Positions 17,199 to 25,765 of a stretch of 64,000 nucleotides of DNA are shown in pieces. The notes under the pieces were generated by a model. It was not told where the DNA came from. It was given only the letters and a program-made list of their open reading frames with translations, and ran no database searches. This DNA is from Bacteroidia bacterium (GTDB lineage Bacteria > Bacteroidota > Bacteroidia > NS11-12g > UBA955). A program made the translations under genes and the position numbers. Within the stretch, counting starts at the first letter, position 1. Each line of letters begins with the position of its first letter. The stretch is taken from the NCBI GenBank assembly GCA_023653095.1, contig JAMNXP010000002.1:1-64000 (forward strand). The letters run 5' to 3'.

Positions 17199-19102
17199 TC
17201 ACCTTTGGTCTGTTTGTTTTTTCTTTCTTGGGATGCGGAATCGTACCCCTTAACGCACAGTCTAAATGTCAAAAATTGCTCAATGAAGCCTATGTTTCTT
17301 ATGAAGAAGCCAAATTCAAAGATGCCCTAAAAAAGACCGAAAAGTTCATCAAATGCGATCCCAAAAGTTCATCTGGATACGCTCTAAAAGCGGTCCTTTT
17401 GGAAAGTCTGAGAGACAGTGCGGGTGCTTTATCTGCCCATCGAAAGTGCATTCAAACTGATTCGTTATATCAGCCAAGCTATTTTTATTACGCCTTATAT
17501 TTATATCAACTCAACCGTTATCAAGAAGCGCTAGATGTTTTGAATGATTTCGAAAAAGCTTCTGCAAGAGACGGATTTGTGCCTCGAAAGCATGCTGCAT
17601 CAGAAGCCCTTAAAGACAAAACTCAGCGACTAAAAGGCACTTGTGATTTGGCATTGAAAGAGCGCTTTGAATTGTCAAACCTGAAGATTGAAAATATGGG
17701 TCCTGCCATTAATTCAAACCTCAACGAATACTGGCCTGGTATGCCCATTAATGCCAAAGTGTTTGTTTACACTCGGTTAGCGGATATGCAAGAAGATTTT
17801 TACTTCGCTCAAAAAGGCGAAGACGGTGAATGGTTGAAATCACGACCAGCACCCGGACGAATCAATACTCCCGAAAATGAAGGAACCACCTCGGTGTTTT
17901 TAGGGGCTGAAAATCAAATGCTGTTTTATACCGTCTGTAATCAGGGTGGGTTCGGAAGTTGTGATTTGTTTTTTAGCATGCTCGAACCCAATGGCACCTG
18001 GGGCAAACGCCAAAATATGGGTCCGGTGGTGAATTCAGCGGCATGGGATGCTCAACCTTCGGTTAGTGGTGATGGAAATACGTTGGTATTTGCCAGTGCC
18101 AGACCCGGTGGATTTGGAGGAAAGGATCTTTGGGTGTCTTTCAGAAGAAACGGTCAATGGGGTACCCCCGTTAATTTAGGTCCAACGGTAAATACAGAAT
18201 ACGACGAAGAAGCGCCTTTTCTGCATTACGACGGACGAACATTGTATTTCTCTAGTAACGGACATACGGGTTACGGCGGACATGATTTATTTCTCACTCG
18301 CTTGGGCGATGACAATAAATGGGGCAAGCCTGAGAATCTTGGAAAAGGCATCAATACCACCTCTGATGATGTTGGATTTTACGTAGATGCCTTTGGTTAT
18401 AAAGCGTATTTCGCGTCTTCCCGCGATGGCGGATTGGGCGGATTAGACATTTATCAAATGGTACTGCCTGATAGACTTAAACCTCAGCCCGTTAATTATT
18501 TATTGGGAAGGGTAGTTGCAAAAAATACGGGTCAGCCTGTAAGAGCCCGTGTAAGATTGGTTGATCTGGCACAAAATAAAGTGGTTTACGCTGATAGTGT
18601 AGAGCGTTTCCTCATTCCCATCGTGGCAGGAAAAAATTATGCCCTGCATTCTATGGCACAAGGATATTTGTTTGATTCTAGGAACTTTCAACCTGAACTT
18701 TCATCTCTCGACAAACCTTTCGAAGTAGTGGCGGAATTGGAACAAATCAAAGTGGATCAAGTAGTTCAACTGCGTAATTTGTTTTTTGATGTTGACAAAT
18801 TTGATCTCAAACCAGAAAGTGAAACCGAACTTAAGGTAGTTATCAATTTGCTTAAGGCCAATCCCAAAATGCGTATTTTGATTGCTGGACACACAGACAA
18901 CACAGGAAGTGAAGCTCACAATAAAACCTTATCTGAGAATAGAGCAAATTCAGTCAAATCGTATCTCACAGCAGCTGGAATTGAAGCAAATAGGCTTCAA
19001 GCCAAAGGATTTGGAAGTTCACAGCCCATGGAATCGAATGATACCGATGCCGGAAAAGCACGAAATCGTCGAATTGAGATGAAAATTCTCCAAATTAATT
19101 AG
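17186..19102 (+). CDS. PorE-like TPR / PD40 propeller / OmpA protein
   Basis: A 638-residue envelope protein. After a signal peptide (about 25 residues; a Cys17 lipobox FLGC is also possible) come TPR repeats (about 30-155), a PD40/WD40-like beta-propeller (about 170-430; PSVSGDGNTLVFASARPGGFGG, LHYDGRTLYFSSNGHTG), a carboxypeptidase-like beta-sandwich (about 435-520) and a C-terminal OmpA domain (LIAGHTDNTGSEAHN, NRRIEM). This domain order is that of PorE, the peptidoglycan-linked outer-membrane component of the T9SS. Several paralogues with this order occur per genome, so the symbol is withheld. Overlap with gldD fits a T9SS-related operon. Confidence 0.82.
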   Translation: MEKLVTFGLFVFSFLGCGIVPLNAQSKCQKLLNEAYVSYEEAKFKDALKKTEKFIKCDPKSSSGYALKAVLLESLRDSAGALSAHRKCIQTDSLYQPSYFYYALYLYQLNRYQEALDVLNDFEKASARDGFVPRKHAASEALKDKTQRLKGTCDLALKERFELSNLKIENMGPAINSNLNEYWPGMPINAKVFVYTRLADMQEDFYFAQKGEDGEWLKSRPAPGRINTPENEGTTSVFLGAENQMLFYTVCNQGGFGSCDLFFSMLEPNGTWGKRQNMGPVVNSAAWDAQPSVSGDGNTLVFASARPGGFGGKDLWVSFRRNGQWGTPVNLGPTVNTEYDEEAPFLHYDGRTLYFSSNGHTGYGGHDLFLTRLGDDNKWGKPENLGKGINTTSDDVGFYVDAFGYKAYFASSRDGGLGGLDIYQMVLPDRLKPQPVNYLLGRVVAKNTGQPVRARVRLVDLAQNKVVYADSVERFLIPIVAGKNYALHSMAQGYLFDSRNFQPELSSLDKPFEVVAELEQIKVDQVVQLRNLFFDVDKFDLKPESETELKVVINLLKANPKMRILIAGHTDNTGSEAHNKTLSENRANSVKSYLTAAGIEANRLQAKGFGSSQPMESNDTDAGKARNRRIEMKILQIN

Positions 19103-19116
19103 TATATTATCTAATT

Positions 19117-19839
19117 ATGTCAAAGTTAAGTGAAAATGAAAGGGCTCGAATAGAGAAAGCCTTTGCCAATAAAGATTGGCCTGAAATTGCAAGTTCCAAC
19201 AGCTGGAGTATATTCAAAATAATGGCTGAATTTGTTGAAGGATTCGATAAATTGGCTAAAATTGGTCCTTGTGTGTCCATATTTGGATCGGCTCGTACCA
19301 ATCCTGCTCATAAGCATTATCATCTTGCCGAGCAAATTGCTCAATTGCTTTCTGATGCGGGATGGGGAATCATCACCGGTGGAGGTCCTGGTATCATGGA
19401 AGCCGGAAATAAAGGCGCCAAACAAGGTAGAAGTGCTTCTGTTGGATTGAATATTAATTTGCCTTTTGAAACCAATAACAATCCCTATCAGGATGATGAT
19501 AAAAGATTGTTTTTTGATTATTTCTTCGTTCGAAAAATGATGTTTTTGAAGTATTCTCAAGGAATTGTGGTAATGCCCGGTGGCTTTGGTACCCTTGATG
19601 AACTTTTCGAAGCCTTAACTTTGGTTCAAACAGACATGCGAGCTAAGTTTCCTATTATTTTGGTTGATAAATCCTTTTGGAGTCCTTTGTTGGATTGGAT
19701 TCAGAACACACTGATTACGCAAGAAGAATATGTCAGTCAACGTGACATGTTGTTATTTTCTGTGGTAGATACAGCAGATGAAGCGGTAAATGTGCTTCTT
19801 GATTTCTATCAAACTTATCAAATGAAACCCAACTTCTAA
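19117..19839 (+). CDS. LOG-family (TIGR00730) Rossmann-fold protein
   Basis: A 240-residue cytosolic protein of the lysine-decarboxylase-like/LOG family, whose studied members are nucleotide-5'-monophosphate phosphoribohydrolases (cytokinin-activating LOG or PpnN-like). It carries the glycine-rich TGGGPGIMEAGNKGA (about residues 87-101) and the diagnostic PGGFGTLDELFEALT (about 152-166), with catalytic Arg/Glu. It follows the PorE-like gene after 14 nt. Its 3' end overlaps the convergent phospholipase-like gene by 4 nt. Confidence 0.88.
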   Translation: MSKLSENERARIEKAFANKDWPEIASSNSWSIFKIMAEFVEGFDKLAKIGPCVSIFGSARTNPAHKHYHLAEQIAQLLSDAGWGIITGGGPGIMEAGNKGAKQGRSASVGLNINLPFETNNNPYQDDDKRLFFDYFFVRKMMFLKYSQGIVVMPGGFGTLDELFEALTLVQTDMRAKFPIILVDKSFWSPLLDWIQNTLITQEEYVSQRDMLLFSVVDTADEAVNVLLDFYQTYQMKPNF

Positions 19840-20717
19840 AGTTCGGGTTGGCCCGCAAGGATCCATGCAGTATAAATACAATCTCTAAAGAAGGAGATAG
19901 ACGTCAGCATTTGTTGTTCAACCAAGCCTTGTTGGCTTCGATGAAAATCTGCAATGTACTTTTCGCTGAATGACAAGGAAACTTCAGATTTTTTCTGTTG
20001 AAAACCTTGTTGTAAATGCTGAGGTAAGTTCTTTCTAATTTTCAATTCCTCTTCAAATACCGTTGAGGTTAGTTGATGAGCACGATTGATTTGCAGCCAA
20101 ATTTCAGCAGCTGGAGATTCAAAATACCTAGCTTCTGGCGGTAAGTTCAGCAATGTATCCATAAAACGAGCAGGAACTTGAGTTTCCCATAAAGCGTGAA
20201 TGCCTTGTTGGTCAGTAAGATGCCCATTGTAATTGGAGGTGGTATGCAACGGTACACAGGCATCAGCGGCATAATGTCCCAGATCTGCCGTGGCTCTTAG
20301 TATTTTGTCTAAATCACCTAAAGCAAATGCATTTTTCAACCGGTGAATTTGGAAAATGAGGTTCCAAGGTAACCATCCCGATTCATGAAGTCGTTCAAAT
20401 CCAAATTTAGTAACTGCCGAATCATAGAATACAGGCATTGAATCTAAGGGCATATTATAATCTTCAATATCAATGTAGTGTTTGGATGCCTCCGAAGTGT
20501 CAATATAACGCCGCATGTCTGGGTCAACAGCATGCTCCATCAAATAAGCAATGTGTGGTTTGTAAAATTTAAATAATGGTTGCGGCAGTGATAAGCACGC
20601 ATGTTTGTGGATGAATCTGTGAGGTTCGAAGCCCCATTGTGCATTAGCGCGAACCACATTTACTTCAAACGCAGTGAAAATCAATAAAAACAAAACTCCT
20701 CTATTCCAACCCCTCAT
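19836..20717 (-). CDS. Secreted zinc-dependent phospholipase C / S1-P1 nuclease-like protein
   Basis: A secreted helical hydrolase of about 293 residues with the trinuclear-zinc fold. I chose the ATG at 20717, which gives a signal peptide (RGWNRGVLFLLIFTAFE...) and removes an upstream extension lying inside pdxJ. Likely metal ligands are the Trp-Gly and His residues in AQWGFEPHRFIHKHA (near the mature N-terminus) and the cluster DLGHYAADACVPLH followed by GIHALWE. Substrate (phospholipid, phosphate ester or nucleic acid) cannot be told. It sits 7 nt after pdxJ and so is probably co-transcribed. Confidence 0.78.
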   Translation of the reverse strand: MRGWNRGVLFLLIFTAFEVNVVRANAQWGFEPHRFIHKHACLSLPQPLFKFYKPHIAYLMEHAVDPDMRRYIDTSEASKHYIDIEDYNMPLDSMPVFYDSAVTKFGFERLHESGWLPWNLIFQIHRLKNAFALGDLDKILRATADLGHYAADACVPLHTTSNYNGHLTDQQGIHALWETQVPARFMDTLLNLPPEARYFESPAAEIWLQINRAHQLTSTVFEEELKIRKNLPQHLQQGFQQKKSEVSLSFSEKYIADFHRSQQGLVEQQMLTSISFFRDCIYTAWILAGQPEL

Positions 20718-20724
20718 GATGTTT

Positions 20725-21450
20725 CTATACTTTAAGTTGATGTAAGTACATCTGAATTGTATTCTGCAGGCCATGGTAAAGTGCGTCGCAAACCAAAGCG
20801 TGACCAATTGAAACTTCTTGAAGGTTAGGGAGTTGCTGAGATAAATAATTTAAATTTTGTAGGTCTAAGTCGTGCCCTGCGTTCAAGCCAATTCCCAAGC
20901 GTTCTGCCTCACGCGCGGTAGCAACAAAGGGCTCTACAGCCAATTCTTTGTTGGTGCTAAAATTTGTAGCATACGATTCAGTGTAAAGTTCAATTCTATC
21001 GGCTCCGGTGAGTACTGCTGATTCTACGAGCTTTGGATTGGCTTCTAAGAATATGCTCACCCTCGAGGCGCTTTTTTTCAGATCTGCCACCACCGTTTTT
21101 AAAAAGTCTAAGTATTTGATGGTATTCCATCCCGCATTAGAAGTAAGAACTCTCGGAGGGTCTGGAACCAATGTTACTTGTTCAGGTTTGATTTCATGTA
21201 TGAGCTGAATGAATTGAGGCGATGGATATCCTTCAATGTTAAATTCAGTGCTAACCACTTTTTTGAGATCGTAAACATCAGCGAAACGAATGTGTCTCTC
21301 GTCAGGTCTTGGATGAACGGTAATTCCTTGTGCACCAAAAGCTTCGCAGTCTTTGGCAATCTGAACTAGATTGGGATTATTGCCACCGCGGGCATTGCGA
21401 ATGGTTGCGAATTTATTGATATTAACGCTCAGTTTCGTTCTTTGTATCAT
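20725..21450 (-). CDS. pdxJ: Pyridoxine 5'-phosphate synthase
   Basis: Condenses 3-amino-2-oxopropyl phosphate with 1-deoxyxylulose 5-phosphate to make pyridoxine 5'-phosphate, the last ring-forming step of DXP-dependent vitamin B6 synthesis. The 241-residue TIM barrel has NINKFATIRNARGG near the N-terminus, GITVHPRPDERHI (catalytic His), LVPDPP, GADRIELYTESYA and GLNAGHDLD. Length is normal. A consensus promoter ends 4 nt before the ATG. Confidence 0.96.
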   Translation of the reverse strand: MIQRTKLSVNINKFATIRNARGGNNPNLVQIAKDCEAFGAQGITVHPRPDERHIRFADVYDLKKVVSTEFNIEGYPSPQFIQLIHEIKPEQVTLVPDPPRVLTSNAGWNTIKYLDFLKTVVADLKKSASRVSIFLEANPKLVESAVLTGADRIELYTESYATNFSTNKELAVEPFVATAREAERLGIGLNAGHDLDLQNLNYLSQQLPNLQEVSIGHALVCDALYHGLQNTIQMYLHQLKV

Positions 21451-21454
21451 GCTC

Positions 21455-21483
21455 CAAAATTACTGTTTTGTAAGTTGTACAAA
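21455..21483 (-). promoter_or_regulatory. Consensus Bacteroidota promoter of pdxJ, leaderless geometry
   Basis: Minus strand TTTG (21483-21480), 17 nt, TAATTTTG (21462-21455): a perfect match to TTTG-N17..23-TAnnTTTG. The box ends 4 nt before the ATG at 21450, so transcription should start at or next to the start codon. The box also overlaps the stop codon of the upstream gene at 21460-21462. Confidence 0.65.
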
Positions 21484-23058
21484 AATACGGGGTATTTCTG
21501 GGGATGCCGCATCGGAGATTTGCGTTTTGTGCAACAAAATGTATTGAAATTGCAACTTCCAATGACGTGCTAATTTTGCTGAAATTTGAAGATTGTAAAA
21601 ATGTCCAGAACCTTTGAAACTAATCACCCCTACAGGTTGATAAATCAATGATTGTGACGCGTAAATGCGCAAAAATGGGGCTTGATAGGTGAGAATTTGT
21701 GCGCGAATTTTGAAGATATTCCATTGCGTCTCAAACTGAGCGCTTATCCAATTTGATGTGCCCAAATCTCTACTTTTTACGGCGAGAAATCCAAACTTAA
21801 GGTTGGTTTCCTCTTTGATTTCCCAAGTATTCTGCAATGATAGTTGGATTTGGTTTAGGGTTTGAGCTACTTTCACCATCGAGTGGGTGATTCCTGATGT
21901 AAACTCCGATTTAATTGTCCAAATTTCTTGTTGATTACGCCGCTGAAGGGGTAAATGATTTGGAAGCGATTCATACAGGTGATACCTAAACTGAAGAAGT
22001 GTATGTTTGTTTAACTTGCTGTCAATTCCCCAACTTAAAAGGTGTTTGCCAATTTCTGATTTCTTGAAGGAAGAGAAAAAGGGACTTAAATATCCAGGGT
22101 TGATTCGTTGATATCTCAATCCCCATTGCAGATTTGAGTTTAGCGAGCCCAAGGTTGAAACATACAGGGCTGAGCGCAGCTTATGGTCAAATGCCCAATG
22201 AATGTTCCATCGAATGCCGAGCAAGGAAGATTTCATTAGGGATAATTGATGAGCGTGATTTTGCGCCGAATAAGTGGAAATCCATTGAACATCCACGGGT
22301 AAATTGTGAATCGTGACTGCGGCAAATGAACGTCCATCTGAAGAAGTGAAAAATGCCAGATTCAGTTTCTTGCGCCAAGGTACTTGAAAGCCAAATCCCA
22401 AAGGGACGGGTTGGCTTCCTCCATATCTGCTTAAACTGACCGATTGATATGACCAACTACCTAAGTTGAATAGTTTTCCAACGGGAAAAGGGGGAGAGGC
22501 GATCAACCCTTGGTTTTCTTGAATCATCACGTTCCCTATATAGGTTTTTAAGTGCCGAAATCTGAATTCAGACGACCAAGATTTTAAGACAGGCTTTTGG
22601 GTAGAAGTATCATATTCCATGAGCCATGAATGTTTGCCGTATTTGAGGGATTCGGCGCGACCTGAAAGTCTGAAATTGAGGTGATTCGGGCCTTTCCATA
22701 AAAACCGTTGAGTGAAAGAAGGTTTCAAGAATGTTAGCTCATAAAACAGAATCTTACCCTTTAATTTTCTGAGAACTTCGGGTGAGAATCCGCACAAAAG
22801 CAGTTCCTCCATTTCTACAATTGGGCCGTGAAGGGAGCGGTGATTGATGATGTTTAAAGCTCTTTCGGGGCCAATCAACGGATGCGCAGAAAGTTGATCA
22901 ACGGTTAGATCATTGATTTTTATGGTTTCAGTAAAAAACGATGATTCATCTTGATATTCTTGAATTTCTAGGTCGGTTTCAAACTGAGAAAACAGCATGG
23001 AATTCCCTAAAAAGATGCTTAAGGTTAAAAGAATTTTAGGGCAGGGAAAGTCCGGCAT
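21460..23058 (-). CDS. Outer-membrane beta-barrel protein with helix-hairpin-helix domain
   Basis: A secreted protein of about 532 residues. The ATG at 23058 gives a good signal peptide ending SMLFSQ; the longer frame to 23115 adds an implausible leader. Residues about 45-110 resemble a ComEA-type helix-hairpin-helix (LSAHPLIGPERALNIINHRS), and the rest is a series of amphipathic beta strands ending in an aromatic-rich C-terminus, as in outer-membrane barrels. Such HhH-barrel proteins are found across Bacteroidota without a proven role. It overlaps the upstream barrel-like gene by 23 nt. Confidence 0.7.
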   Translation of the reverse strand: MPDFPCPKILLTLSIFLGNSMLFSQFETDLEIQEYQDESSFFTETIKINDLTVDQLSAHPLIGPERALNIINHRSLHGPIVEMEELLLCGFSPEVLRKLKGKILFYELTFLKPSFTQRFLWKGPNHLNFRLSGRAESLKYGKHSWLMEYDTSTQKPVLKSWSSEFRFRHLKTYIGNVMIQENQGLIASPPFPVGKLFNLGSWSYQSVSLSRYGGSQPVPLGFGFQVPWRKKLNLAFFTSSDGRSFAAVTIHNLPVDVQWISTYSAQNHAHQLSLMKSSLLGIRWNIHWAFDHKLRSALYVSTLGSLNSNLQWGLRYQRINPGYLSPFFSSFKKSEIGKHLLSWGIDSKLNKHTLLQFRYHLYESLPNHLPLQRRNQQEIWTIKSEFTSGITHSMVKVAQTLNQIQLSLQNTWEIKEETNLKFGFLAVKSRDLGTSNWISAQFETQWNIFKIRAQILTYQAPFLRIYASQSLIYQPVGVISFKGSGHFYNLQISAKLARHWKLQFQYILLHKTQISDAASPEIPRIFVQLTKQ

Positions 23059-23797
23059 AAAATGAAAGATTAAAAGTTTGAAAAGATGAAAAGTAGCCAG
23101 ACTGAAAGGCCGCATTGATGCGGTCAGAAACTCGATACAAAAGGATGAATTGGTTTAATCTTCGTTGTGGGTGTGATTCAATGCCAAGCCAAATCTGATT
23201 GAAAGCGGGATAGTAAAAGGAACAAGAAAATAAATGCGTGTTTTCGCTGATGCTAAATGAAGGTACTGTGTAATTGACGTTGAGCATTCCGCCTTGTTTT
23301 AAGCGTATATGGTAACCCAATCCCATAGATTTATTGTTCTGGAAATAGGCGCTGAACCTAGAATTTTTGGTATTTCTGTAGGATACACTTGCACCTGGAA
23401 CAAAACTCCATGAACTTAAAGTAGATTTTTGCCATTGAGTGGATAGGGCTACATCAAACTTTGGATGCTGCCACAGGTACCCCATAGAAGCATGTGTTGT
23501 TTGAAAATCAGGACTTCCAAAATACATTAGGTTCAAGCCGTAAGTATGCTTGTTGTGGTAAAGGCAACTAAAATCAAAGGCATTGAGGTCAGTTCCGGTG
23601 ACTATTTTTTGGGAAGTTAGACCCGTTTCAAACCCAGATGTTTTGGCATGCCTCAAAATATTCACCAATTCGTGAGGTTGTTCTTGAAATTGAATCCAGT
23701 TCCACGGAACTGCCTGTGATTTCAAGATGTGAACGTTTGCGAAAAATGCAAAACTAAAGACGAAAATTGATGTGTGTAGTTTGTTATATCCCCTCAT
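23036..23797 (-). CDS. Predicted outer-membrane beta-barrel protein
   Basis: A 253-residue protein with an N-terminal signal peptide (MRGYNKLHTSIFVFSFAFFANVH), followed by alternating beta strands rich in aromatic residues (GYLWQHPKFDVALSTQW, SVSYRNTKNSRFSAYFQ), typical of small barrels resembling the PorP/SprF class in size and layout. I do not recognise a specific family. It starts 4 nt inside the end of the MerR gene and overlaps the following HhH-barrel gene, so the three are translationally coupled. Confidence 0.6.
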   Translation of the reverse strand: MRGYNKLHTSIFVFSFAFFANVHILKSQAVPWNWIQFQEQPHELVNILRHAKTSGFETGLTSQKIVTGTDLNAFDFSCLYHNKHTYGLNLMYFGSPDFQTTHASMGYLWQHPKFDVALSTQWQKSTLSSWSFVPGASVSYRNTKNSRFSAYFQNNKSMGLGYHIRLKQGGMLNVNYTVPSFSISENTHLFSCSFYYPAFNQIWLGIESHPQRRLNQFILLYRVSDRINAAFQSGYFSSFQTFNLSFYAGLSLP

Positions 23798-24141
23798 TCC
23801 AGCTGCTCTTTCAACTTTAACAGTTGAGATTTGAAACTTCTCAGTTGGTCAACTAAAATGCGCCGAGCATCGGTTTCTTGCGGGTTTCGGCTTACTTTTT
23901 TTGATACGTGAGATAGTCTCAGTCCCTTGTTATGTGAAAGATACTGGATTTCTTTTAAGACTTCAATGTCTTTAAGAGTGTAGATACGGTCGCCCTTTTT
24001 GTTTTTCATGGGCTGGATTTGGGGGAAATTCTTCTCCCAAAAACGCAATGTAGAGGCGTTTACTCCCAACATTTCAGCCACGTCTCCAATTTTGAAGTAC
24101 TTACGAGTAGATTCAGTATTTGATTGGTTTTCGAGGCTCAT
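23794..24141 (-). CDS. MerR-family transcriptional regulator
   Basis: A 115-residue regulator when started at the ATG 24141 (a TTG at 24162 is also in frame but lies close to the -7 box). The winged helix-turn-helix signature is clear: YFKIGDVAEMLGVNASTLRFWEKNFPQIQP (about residues 15-44), then GDRIYTLKDIEVLKEIQYL. A short C-terminal coiled coil replaces an effector domain and no metal-binding cysteines are present. It is co-directional with the upstream M23 peptidase gene and overlaps the next gene by 4 nt. Confidence 0.88.
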   Translation of the reverse strand: MSLENQSNTESTRKYFKIGDVAEMLGVNASTLRFWEKNFPQIQPMKNKKGDRIYTLKDIEVLKEIQYLSHNKGLRLSHVSKKVSRNPQETDARRILVDQLRSFKSQLLKLKEQLE

Positions 24142-24159
24142 GAGATAGGGTACGAGGTG

Positions 24160-24167
24160 CAAAATTA
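24160..24167 (-). promoter_or_regulatory. Candidate -7 box for the MerR gene
   Basis: TAATTTTG on the minus strand, a perfect TAnnTTTG, 18 nt upstream of the chosen ATG and overlapping the M23 peptidase stop codon. No convincing -33 element was found. Confidence 0.3.
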
Positions 24168-25121
24168 GTCAAAACGATTGGCTTCGCGTTGAGATAATTC
24201 TAGCATTTGTTGGTATTGTTCGTCTGTAAGGTCGTTTCTGTAGAAGAATGCAGGGTTCAGCGGATTGTCGTTTTTGCGAACTTCATAGTGAAGGTGAGGT
24301 CCAGTAGATCTACCGGTATTTCCTACATAACCAATCAGTTGTCCACGCTTAACCTTTTCGCCAGCCCTGACTGCAAATCGACTCAAGTGACCATACAAGG
24401 TGGTGTATCCATGTCCGTGTTGAACGATGATGTGATTTCCATATCCCCAAGTTTCTTGGGAAACTTTAGAAACGCGTCCGTCACCGGTGGCATAAACTTC
24501 CGTACCCACTTCGGCGGTAAAATCCATTCCTCCGTGAAACGAAAAAGTATGATAAAAGGGGTCGAGTCTGTAACCAAATCCGCTGGCCATGCGCTTCAGG
24601 TCTTTGTTGGCGACAGGCATAATGGCGGGAATGGAATTGACTAGGTCAGACCTATTTTTAATGAGTTTATCGAGTTGTTTGTATGACTTTTCTTGAGTGG
24701 CAACCAACGATTTAATTTGGTCCATGCGCACATGAAGTTTTTTGAGGTTGTCGCCGTAAGACAATTTCAACAAGGCGTTGTAGTTGGCTTTTTCGAGCTT
24801 TTCCAATTTTGGAGGATCAACCCCATAGATGGCGCGATATACTTCAACGTCTTTTTGCTGTAAATCGGAAATTTGTTGGTCAAGCGATTCAATTTGTTTT
24901 TCCAAAGAACGAATGGCGCTCAATGTATTTGATTGACTGGCCGCGGAAGAATTGTCAAACTTTTCGGTTAGGAATTGAGCTAAAACCAAGGCTGTAAGTC
25001 CAACAGAAACAATGATGAGTGCTGAAAAACCAATCACTCGCCAAATCATGTAGCGACGGTTTTCGGAAACCTTTTCGAAGCTGAGACTTTTGGGATTATA
25101 AAAGTACTTGGTTCTTGCCAT
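24165..25121 (-). CDS. M23-family peptidoglycan endopeptidase
   Basis: A membrane-anchored zinc metallopeptidase of about 318 residues (ATG at 25121). It has a transmembrane helix near residues 26-48 (VIGFSALIIVSVGLTALVLA), a coiled coil (about 60-150) and a LytM/peptidase M23 domain with the zinc ligands in HGGMDF (about 198) and GPHLHYEVR (about 279), plus the GHGYTTLYGHL loop. It would act on peptide cross-links in the periplasm, or activate an amidase if degenerate, though the catalytic motifs look intact. Length and layout match bacterial MepM-like proteins. Confidence 0.92.
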   Translation of the reverse strand: MARTKYFYNPKSLSFEKVSENRRYMIWRVIGFSALIIVSVGLTALVLAQFLTEKFDNSSAASQSNTLSAIRSLEKQIESLDQQISDLQQKDVEVYRAIYGVDPPKLEKLEKANYNALLKLSYGDNLKKLHVRMDQIKSLVATQEKSYKQLDKLIKNRSDLVNSIPAIMPVANKDLKRMASGFGYRLDPFYHTFSFHGGMDFTAEVGTEVYATGDGRVSKVSQETWGYGNHIIVQHGHGYTTLYGHLSRFAVRAGEKVKRGQLIGYVGNTGRSTGPHLHYEVRKNDNPLNPAFFYRNDLTDEQYQQMLELSQREANRFD

Positions 25122-25176
25122 GGTTTCCGAATCGTACAAGTATAACGAAAACCACCCTAAATTTATGCCCGCCGGT

Positions 25177-25701
25177 CTAATTTTCCTCGAAAAACTCTTT
25201 GTACTCTGCAGCTCGTTTTACGTATTCTTGGGCGTTGGAATGTATTTTTTCTTCTACTTCGGGACCTAAATTTTTGACTATTTTGGCTGGTACTCCCAAG
25301 ACCATGGAATAAGGCGGAACCACCATTCCAGATGGAACCAAAGCATTTGCACCTACAATAGAATAGGCCCCAATTTTAGCGTTGTTTAACACCGTTGCAC
25401 CCATCCCAATCAGAACATGATGATCTAGAATTGCACCATGAACAATGGCCGAATGTCCAATAACACAATCACTCCCAATCAAGCAGGGGTCACCTGGATC
25501 GGCATGTAAAACGGCATTATCTTGAATGTTGGTGCGGTCTCCCACTTGAATAAGATCAGTGTCTCCGCGAAGAACAGCTCCAAACCACACGCTACTATGC
25601 TCACCCAACTCAACGGTGCCTATAACGGTAGCGTTTGGTGCGATGAATGCAGAGGATGCTTTTTTCGGGGGATGTTTTAAGCGTTCTTTCAGGGATTTCA
25701 T
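25177..25701 (-). CDS. Gamma-class carbonic anhydrase family protein
   Basis: A left-handed beta-helix hexapeptide-repeat protein of about 174 residues (ATG at 25701; a longer frame would begin inside the promoter). The three zinc-binding histidines are present: VLHAD and IGHSAIVHG. Repeats run VWFGAVLRGD, IQDNAVLHAD, IGMGATVLNNA, VGANALVPSG. Members of this family hydrate CO2 or are inactive relatives (YrdA/PaaY type). It is divergent from hutI. Confidence 0.9.
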   Translation of the reverse strand: MKSLKERLKHPPKKASSAFIAPNATVIGTVELGEHSSVWFGAVLRGDTDLIQVGDRTNIQDNAVLHADPGDPCLIGSDCVIGHSAIVHGAILDHHVLIGMGATVLNNAKIGAYSIVGANALVPSGMVVPPYSMVLGVPAKIVKNLGPEVEEKIHSNAQEYVKRAAEYKEFFEEN

Positions 25702-25733
25702 GGTTGGAATTTTACGATTAATGCGTACATCTA

Positions 25734-25765
25734 CAAACATAGGATTAACTTCGCATGCATGTCAA
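25734..25765 (-). promoter_or_regulatory. Candidate promoter of the carbonic anhydrase gene
   Basis: Minus strand TTG (25765-25763), 21 nt, TATGTTTG (25741-25734), a perfect -7 box. The start codon is 33 nt downstream. The -33 element lies inside the first codons of hutI. Confidence 0.45.

Noticed and set aside
17186-19102. Calling the TPR/PD40/OmpA protein porE outright
   Set aside because: Several paralogues with the same domain order occur in these genomes, and the lipobox is weak.
20718-20807. N-terminal extension of the phospholipase-like protein into pdxJ
   Set aside because: It would hide the signal peptide that starts at 20717 and overlaps conserved pdxJ codons.
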